A DNA stretch of 64,000 bases. Source: Odoribacter sp. (lineage in GTDB: Bacteria > Bacteroidota > Bacteroidia > Bacteroidales > Prolixibacteraceae). Below, piece after piece: positions 28,312 to 37,227 of this stretch (the first letter of the stretch is position 1; the number at the start of each line of letters is the position of its first letter). The position numbers and the translations under genes were made by a program. Under the pieces are notes generated by a model, which was given only the letters and a program-made list of their open reading frames with translations, was not told the DNA's origin and did not search any database. The stretch covers positions 1 through 64,000 of the forward strand of contig PNOH01000014.1 in assembly GCA_013824715.1 (NCBI GenBank). The letters run 5' to 3'.

Positions 28312-28677
28312 ATGAGCAAAGCATTCGAACTGGGCCGGAAAGGGGAGGAGTTGGCCGTTGAGCACCTTCGGTCAGTTGGTTATGAAATACTGGCCGTGAA
28401 CTGGTTTTCGCACCACCTCGAACTGGATATTGTTGCAAAAGATGGCAATGAACTGGTGATTGTTGAAGTTAAAGCCCGTGGGACCGATTCATACGAGCAT
28501 CCTTCGGAGGCTGTTTCGAACAAAAAAATCAGGTTTTTAGTGAATGCAGCCGAAGCATACATTTTCGAAAACGATATCAACTGTGATACCCGGTTTGATG
28601 TGATTTCGATCATTTTCACCGGAAAAGGATTTGAACTGGAACATTTCAAAAATGCTTTTTATCCGCCGGTAGGTTAA
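28312..28677 (+). CDS. YraN/UPF0102 family protein
   Basis: 121 residues with the endonuclease-like core of this family: GRKGEELAVEHLRSVGYEIL at the N-terminus, then LELDIVAKDGNELVIVEVKAR (D-Xn-ExK). Found in most bacteria and thought to be a nuclease of uncertain role in DNA processing. Base composition returns to the chromosomal norm here, which marks the right edge of the R-M insertion. Confidence 0.9.
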   Translation: MSKAFELGRKGEELAVEHLRSVGYEILAVNWFSHHLELDIVAKDGNELVIVEVKARGTDSYEHPSEAVSNKKIRFLVNAAEAYIFENDINCDTRFDVISIIFTGKGFELEHFKNAFYPPVG

Positions 28678-28692
28678 CCAATAACGAGTCTC

Positions 28693-29451
28693 TTATCCAA
28701 ACCTGCCTGTAATGTAGTCCTCGGTTTGTTTTTTTTCAGGATTGGTGAAAATCTTTTTGGTTTTATCGAATTCGATGAGCTCGCCCAGGTAGAAAAAGGC
28801 AGTCAGGTCACTGATCCGGGCAGCCTGTTGCATGTTGTGCGTTACGATTACAATGGTATATTTTTCTTTTAGCTCGACAATCAGTTCCTCAATTTTAGAT
28901 GTAGATAACGGATCGAGTGCGCTGGCCGGTTCGTCCATCAGCACAATTTCGGGATTTACAGCCAATGTACGGGCAATGCACAGCCGTTGTTGCTGTCCGC
29001 CTGAAAGTGCCAGCGCCGAATCGCCCAAACGGTCTTTCACTTCATCCCAGATAGCCGCATTTATAAGCGCTGTTTCAACAATTTCATCGAGATGTTTTTT
29101 GTCGTTTATACCGTTAATTCTTGGCCCGTAAGCGACGTTTTCGAAAATTGATTTGGCAAATGGATTGGACTTTTGAAAAACCATACCAACTTTTTTTCGG
29201 AGGGTGACCACATCAATGTTTTTGTCATAGATATTGATGTGGTCAATGAAAATCTTTCCTTCAATTTTTACACCGTCAATCAGGTCGTTCATGCGGTTCA
29301 GGCTACGCAGGAAGGTTGATTTTCCACAACCTGAGGGCCCAATGAAAGCAGTTATTTTTTTCTCCGGAATGCTGATTGAAATATTATTGAGGGCCATTTT
29401 GCTACTGTAGTGCAGAAACAAGTTTTCGGTATGTATTTTTTCTATTGCCAT
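28693..29451 (-). CDS. pstB: Phosphate ABC transporter ATPase
   Basis: 252 residues. Walker [10 protein letters not shown] near residue 37, Q-loop [10 protein letters not shown], signature LSGGQQQR, Walker [14 protein letters not shown] and H-loop [12 protein letters not shown]. All PstB-specific features are present. Last gene of the porin-pstSCAB operon; pstA ends 2 bp upstream. Powers high-affinity phosphate uptake and, with PhoU and PhoR, signals phosphate supply. Confidence 0.97.
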   Translation of the reverse strand: MAIEKIHTENLFLHYSSKMALNNISISIPEKKITAFIGPSGCGKSTFLRSLNRMNDLIDGVKIEGKIFIDHINIYDKNIDVVTLRKKVGMVFQKSNPFAKSIFENVAYGPRINGINDKKHLDEIVETALINAAIWDEVKDRLGDSALALSGGQQQRLCIARTLAVNPEIVLMDEPASALDPLSTSKIEELIVELKEKYTIVIVTHNMQQAARISDLTAFFYLGELIEFDKTKKIFTNPEKKQTEDYITGRFG

Positions 29452-29453
29452 AT

Positions 29454-30362
29454 TTAGTTTGATTTCTTTTTTCTGATCCGGTATCTTAAAACAATGGCTG
29501 AAATATTCAGGATAAATGTGAGCATTAACAGTACGAGCGTGGTTCCGAACTGAATCGGCATCGTTTGATCAACGTTGGCCGATTGAGTAGTCATTACATA
29601 AATGTGGTAACCCAGCACCATAAACTGATCGCTGAGCGATGCCGGAAGTGTTGCCACATAATAAGCCACGCCCGTAAACAGGATGGGCGCTACTTCACCG
29701 GCGCCACGGCTAACAGCCAGAATTGTTCCGGTCATTATTCCTGAAATAGAACCGGGAAGTACCACTTTCCAGATGGTTTGCCATTTGGTGGCCCCCAATG
29801 CAAGGCTGGCGGCACGAAGGTCGTTTGGAACAGTTTTTAAAGCTTCTTCGACCGAAACGATTACGACGGGCAAAGTCAAAAGAGCCATCGTCAGGCTTGC
29901 CCATAAAATATTGGGTTGCCCCCATTTTAACTCTCCCCCCATAAAGGTATTATCCATTTGGGTACCGACAAACTTGATGAAAAAGCCCAGCCCGAACAAT
30001 CCGTAAATAATTGAAGGAATTACAGCCAGCGTGCGCACAGCAAACCGGATCGTTTTGGCGATCACCGAATTTTCTTTGGCATATTCGGTGAGGTAAATCG
30101 CAGTAATGGTTCCAAATGGCACTGCTGCAACCGACATCAGGATAACCAACAGGGCTGTTCCATAAATAGCCGGAAAAATTCCGCCTTTGGTCATCCCGTC
30201 TTCAGGGAAACTCGTTAGAAATTCCCACGATATCTGGTCTTTTCCGCCAATTACAATCACTGTAACCATTACAACCACAATAGCGATGATCAGCAGGGCA
30301 GACGAAAGCGTCAAACCTTCTATCAGTATGCCTTTGATATTATTTTTGAAGCTCCTGATCAT
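29454..30362 (-). CDS. pstA: Phosphate ABC transporter permease PstA
   Basis: 302 residues with six membrane segments. The EAA loop region reads [34 protein letters not shown] in parts typical of PstA. It overlaps pstC by 4 bp and is followed by pstB after 2 bp. Forms the inner-membrane channel with PstC. Confidence 0.95.
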   Translation of the reverse strand: MIRSFKNNIKGILIEGLTLSSALLIIAIVVVMVTVIVIGGKDQISWEFLTSFPEDGMTKGGIFPAIYGTALLVILMSVAAVPFGTITAIYLTEYAKENSVIAKTIRFAVRTLAVIPSIIYGLFGLGFFIKFVGTQMDNTFMGGELKWGQPNILWASLTMALLTLPVVIVSVEEALKTVPNDLRAASLALGATKWQTIWKVVLPGSISGIMTGTILAVSRGAGEVAPILFTGVAYYVATLPASLSDQFMVLGYHIYVMTTQSANVDQTMPIQFGTTLVLLMLTFILNISAIVLRYRIRKKKSN

Positions 30363-31507
30363 TTTCCCTGGATTCTTTTCATTAGCTTTCCTTTCACATA
30401 GAACTCAGCAATGGCGTTGATCACGAACGTGAAAATGAACAACAGCGAGCCGATAAGAAAAAGCACATTGTAATGGGTATCACCAAAAACTACTTCGGCC
30501 ATTTCAGCGCCGATAGTGGCAGCCAGTGTCCGAACCGATTCGAAAGGATTTAATCCCATTTGCGCAGCATTTCCGGTAGCCATCAAAGCGATCATGGTTT
30601 CGCCGAAAACACGGCCAATACCAAGCAGTACAGCGGCAAAAATTCCGGGAGTGGCTGCCGGAAGGATTACGAAAAAGGCAGTTTGCCATTTGGAAGCGCC
30701 CAATGCCAGGCTGGCTTCATAAAATGATTTCGGGACTGCAGTCAGCGCATCTTCGGTAATGGTAAAAATGATCGGAATCGCAGCTATGCCCATGGCAATA
30801 CCTCCCACGAAAGAGTTCAAGCGGGTATCGTAATGAAAAACATCCTGAAGGAATGTAGCCAACACCATCAATGCGAAAAAACCGATAACTACGGAAGGAA
30901 ATCCGGCCAGCAGTTCGATGGTAGGTTTGATAATTTCTTTCACCCGGCGGCTTGCAAACGAAGCGGTATATAAGGCAGCCAGAATGGCCAGGGGCGCTGC
31001 GAACAATATGGAAATGAAGGTAATCTTAAAAGTTCCGACAAGGAGAGCCAAAATTCCGTAGCGGGGTTTTTCTGAAACGGGCACCCAATCTTTGGTCAGT
31101 AACGTTTTCAAAGCAGTCTGGTTGTCGTCGTGCCCGCTTCCGGCGCTAACCGTATAGCTTTCATCAGTTGTTTCGGCGTGTTCCGAACTATCCGTCACCT
31201 CGCCGTATGTTTCCTGAACTTCAGGAGCAGCAGGCTGATCGGTTACTTCTCCGTAAGTTTCCTGCTGCTGATTTGCATCACTGTGAATTTCTGTTTGAGC
31301 GGGCGCCTTTGCAGTACTAAAAATTGGCACTGACTCCCGAAATACAAAAACAAAAATCAGGACAATAATGGTGATTGACAAAAAAGCGGTTCCTTTAATC
31401 ACTTTCTCTGCCAGATAATCACTCCACCGGAATTTCTTTCTGGTGATGTCGATCAGTCCCGATTCAGACTGGGTTGATATCTTCCCCTTTTTGGTTTTTT
31501 TTGTCAT
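30359..31507 (-). CDS. pstC: Phosphate ABC transporter permease PstC with acidic periplasmic insert
   Basis: 382 residues, about 80 more than usual. TM1 is at 38-57. Residues 65-130 form an extra Glu/Gln/Asp-rich segment in which ETYGEVTD occurs twice (83-90 and 99-106, period 16). The permease core then follows, with EAA region FYEASLALGASKWQTAF and final TM VLFLIGSLLFIFTFVINAI. The insert would lie in the periplasm, facing the PstS docking side. It overlaps pstA by 4 bp. Confidence 0.94.
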   Translation of the reverse strand: MTKKTKKGKISTQSESGLIDITRKKFRWSDYLAEKVIKGTAFLSITIIVLIFVFVFRESVPIFSTAKAPAQTEIHSDANQQQETYGEVTDQPAAPEVQETYGEVTDSSEHAETTDESYTVSAGSGHDDNQTALKTLLTKDWVPVSEKPRYGILALLVGTFKITFISILFAAPLAILAALYTASFASRRVKEIIKPTIELLAGFPSVVIGFFALMVLATFLQDVFHYDTRLNSFVGGIAMGIAAIPIIFTITEDALTAVPKSFYEASLALGASKWQTAFFVILPAATPGIFAAVLLGIGRVFGETMIALMATGNAAQMGLNPFESVRTLAATIGAEMAEVVFGDTHYNVLFLIGSLLFIFTFVINAIAEFYVKGKLMKRIQGK

Positions 31508-31556
31508 ACAAACAATTGATAAGCTCTGTTAAAATGGGTAAAGTACCTAAACTACA

Positions 31557-31601
31557 CAGTACCAAAGTGCCTGAGGAAAAAACTCTGGCACTCTGGTACT
31601 G
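31557..31601 (-). terminator. Hairpin between pstS and pstC
   Basis: Stem CAGTACCAaAGTGCC / GGCACTcTGGTACTG with a 15-base loop, plus a partial third copy of CTCTGGCACT just beyond at 31608. No long T run follows. Such a stem between pstS and the permease genes would explain more PstS than PstCAB, by partial termination or by protecting the 3' end of pstS mRNA. Confidence 0.6.
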
Positions 31602-31628
31602 TGTTACTCTGGCACTTATAACCAGTAA

Positions 31629-32468
31629 TTACTTTACAGGGAAATAACCTGCTTCAACTACCAATTCTTGTCCTTCAGGACTTAATATCCAGTCAATATA
31701 GCTTTTTAGTGCACCTGTTGGTTTGTTCTTCAGATACATATAAAGATAGCGGGTAATTGGGTATTGGTTATTTTTGATTGTTTCTGTCGAGGCAATATAA
31801 GCAGGGCTATTCTCATCCTTTTTCACTTTACAGATTTCAATACCCTCGGCATACGCGGCGCCACCATAACCTATTGCATTGGGATCTTTTTTCACCGCAT
31901 TTACAACCGCAGCGGTACCGGGTAAAGTTTGGCAACTTGGGGCATAATCACCTTTCACTACGTTTTCCTGAAAAAAGACATACGTTCCGGAGCTGTTTTC
32001 GCGGCCATAAAGTTTGATGTTGGCATCGGCTCCGCCAACTTCCTTCCAGTTTTTAATGTTCCCTTTGAAAATCTCGCCCAATTGTTTAACCGACAATTCA
32101 GTTACTTTATTTGACGGATGCAGATAAACAGTGATTCCATCTTTGGCACAGGCCACTTCAACTCCGAGAGTATTGTATCTGGCTTTCAGTTTGTCTCTTT
32201 CTGATGGTTTCATTTTGCGGCTTGCATTGGCAATGTCGGTTGAGCCATTAATCAAAGATGCAATCCCAACACCTGAACCGCCACCAGTAACCTGAATGGC
32301 TGTATTAGGGTTGCTCTTCATGTAAACTTCGGCCCATTTCTGAGCAAGGATTACTAAAGTATCCGAACCTTTCACTGTAATCCGATCGGTTACGGGAGCA
32401 AAAGCAAAACCTACCATGCCAAGTAAAATGGTAATTATTGCGAACTTTTTAATATTCAATGATTTCAT
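31629..32468 (-). CDS. pstS: Phosphate-binding protein PstS
   Basis: 279 residues with signal peptide (MKSLNIKKFAIITILLGMVGFAFA). ITVKGSDTLVILAQKWAE is the PstS start; GGGSGVGIASLINGSTDIANASR forms the phosphate pocket; YGRENSSGTYVFFQENV and DPNAIGYGGAAYAE follow. Length is at the short end for the family. Binds periplasmic phosphate for PstCAB. It follows the porin by 32 bp. Confidence 0.95.
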   Translation of the reverse strand: MKSLNIKKFAIITILLGMVGFAFAPVTDRITVKGSDTLVILAQKWAEVYMKSNPNTAIQVTGGGSGVGIASLINGSTDIANASRKMKPSERDKLKARYNTLGVEVACAKDGITVYLHPSNKVTELSVKQLGEIFKGNIKNWKEVGGADANIKLYGRENSSGTYVFFQENVVKGDYAPSCQTLPGTAAVVNAVKKDPNAIGYGGAAYAEGIEICKVKKDENSPAYIASTETIKNNQYPITRYLYMYLKNKPTGALKSYIDWILSPEGQELVVEAGYFPVK

Positions 32469-32500
32469 TTTTTTTATTTTTTAGTATTAATACTTTTCAA

Positions 32501-33871
32501 TTAGAATTTAGCCTGAATTCTCAAAGTGAGGAGGTTTTGATTGATCACATTACTGTAATCCAATCCCTTCACCACTTTAGTTCCATCAGCTTTGGTATAA
32601 TCTTCGGTTAATAAACCTGCTGCACCTACTTTTTCGTTCTGAACGATGTCGTAGTTGAGAGAAATTCTTAGATTGTCGTCAAAATAGTGGTGCACAGCGA
32701 ATCCAAATGTTGAAGTTGCCAGGTCACTTTTACCACTCGATCTACTTTTCAAGGTTGTTGCATCGGCAGAAGTATATTTTGTAATAGTTACCTCTTTTCC
32801 GGTGATATCGGTATTTGGATCGTAGTAATCGTAGCGGAAGGCAAACTGGTTCTTTTTGCCTAAATTCTTAATGAAATAGAGGTAGTAACCAGCGAAATTA
32901 TTCTGAAAATTGGCTACACCCGGTATTGGAGCGGTTGTTCCGACAGCAGCAACCGGAGAATAGCCAATGGAGGCATTTTTTCCTGCAATGTATTCACCTT
33001 TTACCGACAATCCGCCAAGTAAGTCAGCAAACAACTGGAATTCGCCGCCAACCCAGTTACGTTTTACAGCGTCGCCAAACTGAACGTCTTCAATAGTGGT
33101 ATAATTGCTGCTTAAAGTTTTCAGTGCGTTTGACTTGAATGATCCGAAGTAACCATGTGCCCCAAAATCAAGTCCACCGAAGTTGCCTAACTGGAAGTTA
33201 TAAGTTGCACGGACCATGATGTCTTTATAGTTGTCGAAATCTTTGTTTTCTGTTGTGTTCAGGTTTGTTCCTGATGCATTATTAATTGTGATTCCATCGG
33301 CGCCATTAAGCAATGCCAATTGAAAGTGGAAAGGAACATTTACCGGATTGTATTCCAGTTTTGCGCCGATGGCGCGTTCGCCGGGATAAAGCGTCCGGAT
33401 AACTGTTGAACGTTCTGCCAGTTCGCGGCTGCTTGAAGAGTATTCAACTTCGTAGTTCGGACGGTTGAATTTACCAGCCCAGATACTAAAAGCTTTTGAC
33501 CATCGGTCGTTTAAAACCACATAAGCATCTTTAACCGACAGGTTTCCGGGAACAAATTCCGGGGTAAGAACAAATTTTACTCCATCAGTCATTTCGTAAG
33601 TAAATTTTACGCGGGCCCGACGCAGCGAAAAATAGTTATTGGGTTGAATTGAAGGATTTTCAAAATACTGATACTGAGCCTGCATATATCCTGAAACTTT
33701 GATTTTGGTAAGTTTGGAGAGATCGCTCTCGGCAGTTGCCAGGCGTTCTGTTAACCCGTTTACTTTGTCGTTTACTTCGGTAAGTTTTTCGTCTAGGGTA
33801 ATTTCCTGTGCATTCACTTTAAAGAACAAAGCAGAAACTAAGACCAGGGCAATCAAACAAATTCTATTCAT
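32501..33871 (-). CDS. Phosphate-selective porin (OprO/OprP family)
   Basis: 456 residues. Signal peptide MNRICLIALVLVSALFFKVNA, then a coiled-coil stretch (LTEVNDKVNGLTERLATAESDLSKL) usual for this family, then the 16-strand barrel starting VSGYMQAQYQYFENP. C-terminal strand ends in aromatic/basic KF. As first gene of the pst operon it should supply the outer-membrane route for phosphate. A candidate PhoB site lies 53 bp upstream (33925-33942). Confidence 0.9.
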   Translation of the reverse strand: MNRICLIALVLVSALFFKVNAQEITLDEKLTEVNDKVNGLTERLATAESDLSKLTKIKVSGYMQAQYQYFENPSIQPNNYFSLRRARVKFTYEMTDGVKFVLTPEFVPGNLSVKDAYVVLNDRWSKAFSIWAGKFNRPNYEVEYSSSSRELAERSTVIRTLYPGERAIGAKLEYNPVNVPFHFQLALLNGADGITINNASGTNLNTTENKDFDNYKDIMVRATYNFQLGNFGGLDFGAHGYFGSFKSNALKTLSSNYTTIEDVQFGDAVKRNWVGGEFQLFADLLGGLSVKGEYIAGKNASIGYSPVAAVGTTAPIPGVANFQNNFAGYYLYFIKNLGKKNQFAFRYDYYDPNTDITGKEVTITKYTSADATTLKSRSSGKSDLATSTFGFAVHHYFDDNLRISLNYDIVQNEKVGAAGLLTEDYTKADGTKVVKGLDYSNVINQNLLTLRIQAKF

Positions 33872-33924
33872 TGTGCAATTTGAGATTTATAATATTAAAG
33901 TTTGATACAAAGTTTCCCTAATAA

Positions 33925-33942
33925 TGTTACAGAACGATTACA
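33925..33942 (-). promoter_or_regulatory. Candidate PhoB site of the porin-pst operon
   Basis: On the minus strand TGTAATC, 4 bases, TGTAACA: two 7-mers with an 11-bp period, the spacing of PhoB direct repeats. The same first 11 bases (TGTAATCGTTC) occur on the plus strand at 34183 ahead of the divergent TonB receptor. The 443-bp gap 33872-34314 is otherwise AT-rich without genes. Confidence 0.6.
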
Positions 33943-34182
33943 CAATTATTAATTATAGATTACACCTGTAGGAAATAATAGTAATTCAATGTATTTTAAG
34001 CTCTTATGCTGATTACAAAAGTATAACATACGGTTTCTGTCAATACCCATTTCCCGAACTACAGTTCGCCATATTTATTAACAGATAATTAATGGCATTG
34101 GCTCTGATTGCTATAAATATATCAGGTTATAAGATTGATATATAGAAATATAGGTGGAATTATTACAATGTTGTTATTTAAA

Positions 34183-34200
34183 TGTAATCGTTCCGCAAAT
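34183..34200 (+). promoter_or_regulatory. Candidate (half-conserved) PhoB site of the TonB receptor gene
   Basis: TGTAATCGTTC is identical to the first part of the porin site on the other strand, followed by CGCAAAT where TGTAACA is expected. A TGTAACT follows at 34216. It lies 114 bp before the receptor ATG. Weak as a site by itself; the shared 11-mer supports it. Confidence 0.4.
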
Positions 34201-34314
34201 AAAAATTCATCATTCTGTAACTATTAACCCATTTCTTAGCGCCAAAATTAGTAGCCTGCCTATCAGAAATTATTTACTTAAAGAGAAAGGCATCTTATTA
34301 TAAAGCGTTATTGA

Positions 34315-37188
34315 ATGAAACTGAAACAAATTTTGCTTATAGCGGCCTGGATCATTATTTCAACTGCCGTCAAAGCTCAAACCGGAGTTATTAAAGGAAC
34401 CATTAAAGATGCGAACACCAAAGAAACCCTGATCGGGGCTACTGTAGCGCTTCAGGGTACATCAAATGGGGCCGTCACCGATTTTGATGGGAATTTCCTG
34501 ATTGAGAAAATTTCACCCGGGAGCTATAATCTGGTTATTTCATACATATCCTATGATAGTCAGATTGTGCGGGTGGAAGTTGGCAACGGAAAGGAATCAA
34601 ATGTAACAGTTGAACTCAAAGTGGCTTCGGTTGACATCAAGGAAGTTCAGGTTGTTGCTAAACGCCGCGACAACACTGAGGTTTCCATGATTTCCAATTT
34701 AAAGACGGGTAGCCTGATAGTAAGTGGAATCACCGCACAACAAATCAGTAAATCGCAGGATAAAGATGCAGCCGAGGTAATCCGCCGCGTTCCGGGAATT
34801 ACTATTACTGATGGTCGTTTTGTAATTGTCCGTGGGTTGATTGAACGGTATAATTCGGTAATGTTGAACGGTGCCACTGCGCCAAGCTTCGAAGCCGACA
34901 AACGTGCTTTTTCGTTCGATGCCATCCCGAGCGGAATGATCAACAACATCTTGATTTATAAAAGTCCGGCTCCTGAATTGCCCGCCGATTTTGCAGGGGC
35001 AGCCATCAATGTGGAAACAAAAAGTGTAGCCGACGAAAATAGCCTGGTTATTTCGTACGGAACCAAATACGTTGAACACACGACATTTAATAGCAACTTT
35101 CAAACTTACAAAGGCGGTAAAACCGACTGGCTGGGCTTTTCGGATAATTCGCGCAATATCCCTTCCGGAGTGCCATCGAAAGAAGGGTTCAATGAATTGT
35201 ACGTTTGGAAGGACGCGGCTGATTATCTCCAAAAATCGGACAAACTGAATACCATCTCCAAATCGTTCAGCAACAAGTGGACAACCAACAGCAAAAGCCC
35301 TTTTCCTGACCAGAATTTAACCATTACCCTTCAACGACGGTTCGTACTTGGGAAAATTTCTGTCGGCAACATTACCGCTTTAAACTTCAGTTCGACCAGC
35401 GATTTGCTAAACATCAACCGCCTCGAATATCAGGATTATTCACCCGGGCAGGATCTGGTAATTAAAGATTTTGATTTCAAAGACCAGCGATATAAAGAAT
35501 CGGCCAAACTGGGTTTCATTCACAACTGGAATTTTCTATACGGAAAGAATCAGAAGCTTGAATTCAGGAATTTCATAAGCCAGATGGGGAATAAAACAAC
35601 AAGTATCCGAAACGGTATTAACTACTACAATGTTGAAACCTTACGTTCGTTCGACCTGAAATACGAAACGCGTTTTGTTTACTCCGGACAACTGGCTGGC
35701 GAGCAGAAATTCAACAACGACCGTACCAAAATAAACTGGATGGCTGGTTACGGTTATACAAGCAACGACCAACCCGACAACCGCCGCCTGACTTTTGTGC
35801 TTGACGAAAATGACCAGAGCGAGCGGTACAATCAGTATTACCTTCGTTTGCAAAACGTACCGAATGCTTACATGGCAGGCCGTTTGTGGCTGAATATGGT
35901 TGAAAATGTGTACGACTTCAAAGCCGATCTGGAACACCTGTTCAACCTGTTTGACAGCAAAAGTTCCTGGACTTTTAAAGCCGGATTTTTACACGAAAGG
36001 AAAAATCGTTCATTTGATTCGCGCCTGATTGGCGCTGTGGCCGTAAGCAACCCGCCCGATATTTTCTACCAACCTATCGACAAGATATTTGCCCAGGAAA
36101 ACTTCTTTTTTGATCAGACTGCTCCTTATAACCAGCACGGGCTTTCGTACCGCGACAATACCCGCGCCAAAGACAGCTACAATGCCCAAGACATTCTGAC
36201 TGCCGGATATGTTGGCCTGAAAATTCCTTTCAGCAACAAAATCAACCTTTACGGCGGGTTGCGCATCGAAAAATTCGAACGTCAGATCACCGATTTCTAC
36301 GAAAAAACAGGCAATACCGATTTACTTGACATCTTGCGTGACACAGTAAACATCTACCCGTCGGCCAACCTGACTTACAACCTGAATGAAAAAAACCTCT
36401 TCCGTGCATCTTACGGAAAAACGGTGAACCGTCCTGAATTCAGGGAAATGTCGAATTTCGACTATCAGGACTTTGAAATGTTTGTGCTGATCCACGGAAA
36501 CGAAGATTTGCAAAATGCCTACATCAACAATTACGATTTCCGTTACGAATGGTATCCATCAAACGGCGAGATTGTTTCGGTAGCGGCTTTTTATAAAAAC
36601 TTCACCAACCCGATCGAAGCGTTCCTGATTCCTGCGGGAACCGGATATGATTATAAACCCTACAACACTGAAAAAGGCTACAGCATGGGTCTTGAACTTG
36701 ATGTGAGAAAACAGCTTCTGGAATTCGAAAAGTCAACTGGATTTCTGCATAATCTGAAAGATTTGACCCTGATTTTTAATACTTCACTGATCAAAAGTGA
36801 AATCAATACCGAAAAGCAAGGATTTGCCCGCGACAAAAAACGCATCATGCAAGGCCAGTCGCCTTACATCATTAACCTGGGAATGAATTACCAGAAAAAG
36901 GAGGCAAACCTTTCTATAGGATTGAACTACAACCGCATTGGTAAACGTATTGCCTATGTGGGTACGCCAACCAATCCGCACACCTGGGAACTTCCACGCA
37001 ATTCGCTCGACCTGACCATCGAAAAAGGCCTTGGAAAACGGATCAGCCTGAAAGCCGGGGTGAAAGACATCCTAAACGAAGCCGTTCGCTTTGTACAGTA
37101 TTACGGACCAAGCGATAAACTGGAAATGGACACCTATTCATATGTACCCAACCGGAATTATTCCATCGCGTTAGTGGTAAAACTTTAA
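34315..37188 (+). CDS. TonB-dependent outer-membrane receptor with carboxypeptidase-regulatory domain
   Basis: 957 residues. Signal peptide (MKLKQILLIAAWIIISTAVKA); residues 24-110 form the CarboxypepD_reg-like domain (GVIKGTIKDANTKETLIGAT); the plug begins near VKEVQVVAKRRDN and includes AEVIRRVPGITITDGRFVIV and GLIERYNSVMLNG; the barrel occupies the rest. It lacks a SusD partner. Divergent from the porin-pst operon and followed after 39 bp by a secreted beta-helix protein. Cargo unknown; context suggests a phosphorus compound. Confidence 0.88.
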   Translation: MKLKQILLIAAWIIISTAVKAQTGVIKGTIKDANTKETLIGATVALQGTSNGAVTDFDGNFLIEKISPGSYNLVISYISYDSQIVRVEVGNGKESNVTVELKVASVDIKEVQVVAKRRDNTEVSMISNLKTGSLIVSGITAQQISKSQDKDAAEVIRRVPGITITDGRFVIVRGLIERYNSVMLNGATAPSFEADKRAFSFDAIPSGMINNILIYKSPAPELPADFAGAAINVETKSVADENSLVISYGTKYVEHTTFNSNFQTYKGGKTDWLGFSDNSRNIPSGVPSKEGFNELYVWKDAADYLQKSDKLNTISKSFSNKWTTNSKSPFPDQNLTITLQRRFVLGKISVGNITALNFSSTSDLLNINRLEYQDYSPGQDLVIKDFDFKDQRYKESAKLGFIHNWNFLYGKNQKLEFRNFISQMGNKTTSIRNGINYYNVETLRSFDLKYETRFVYSGQLAGEQKFNNDRTKINWMAGYGYTSNDQPDNRRLTFVLDENDQSERYNQYYLRLQNVPNAYMAGRLWLNMVENVYDFKADLEHLFNLFDSKSSWTFKAGFLHERKNRSFDSRLIGAVAVSNPPDIFYQPIDKIFAQENFFFDQTAPYNQHGLSYRDNTRAKDSYNAQDILTAGYVGLKIPFSNKINLYGGLRIEKFERQITDFYEKTGNTDLLDILRDTVNIYPSANLTYNLNEKNLFRASYGKTVNRPEFREMSNFDYQDFEMFVLIHGNEDLQNAYINNYDFRYEWYPSNGEIVSVAAFYKNFTNPIEAFLIPAGTGYDYKPYNTEKGYSMGLELDVRKQLLEFEKSTGFLHNLKDLTLIFNTSLIKSEINTEKQGFARDKKRIMQGQSPYIINLGMNYQKKEANLSIGLNYNRIGKRIAYVGTPTNPHTWELPRNSLDLTIEKGLGKRISLKAGVKDILNEAVRFVQYYGPSDKLEMDTYSYVPNRNYSIALVVKL

Positions 37189-37227
37189 ACACAAGTTCTA
37201 AAAACAGAATATTAAAATTTATCAACT

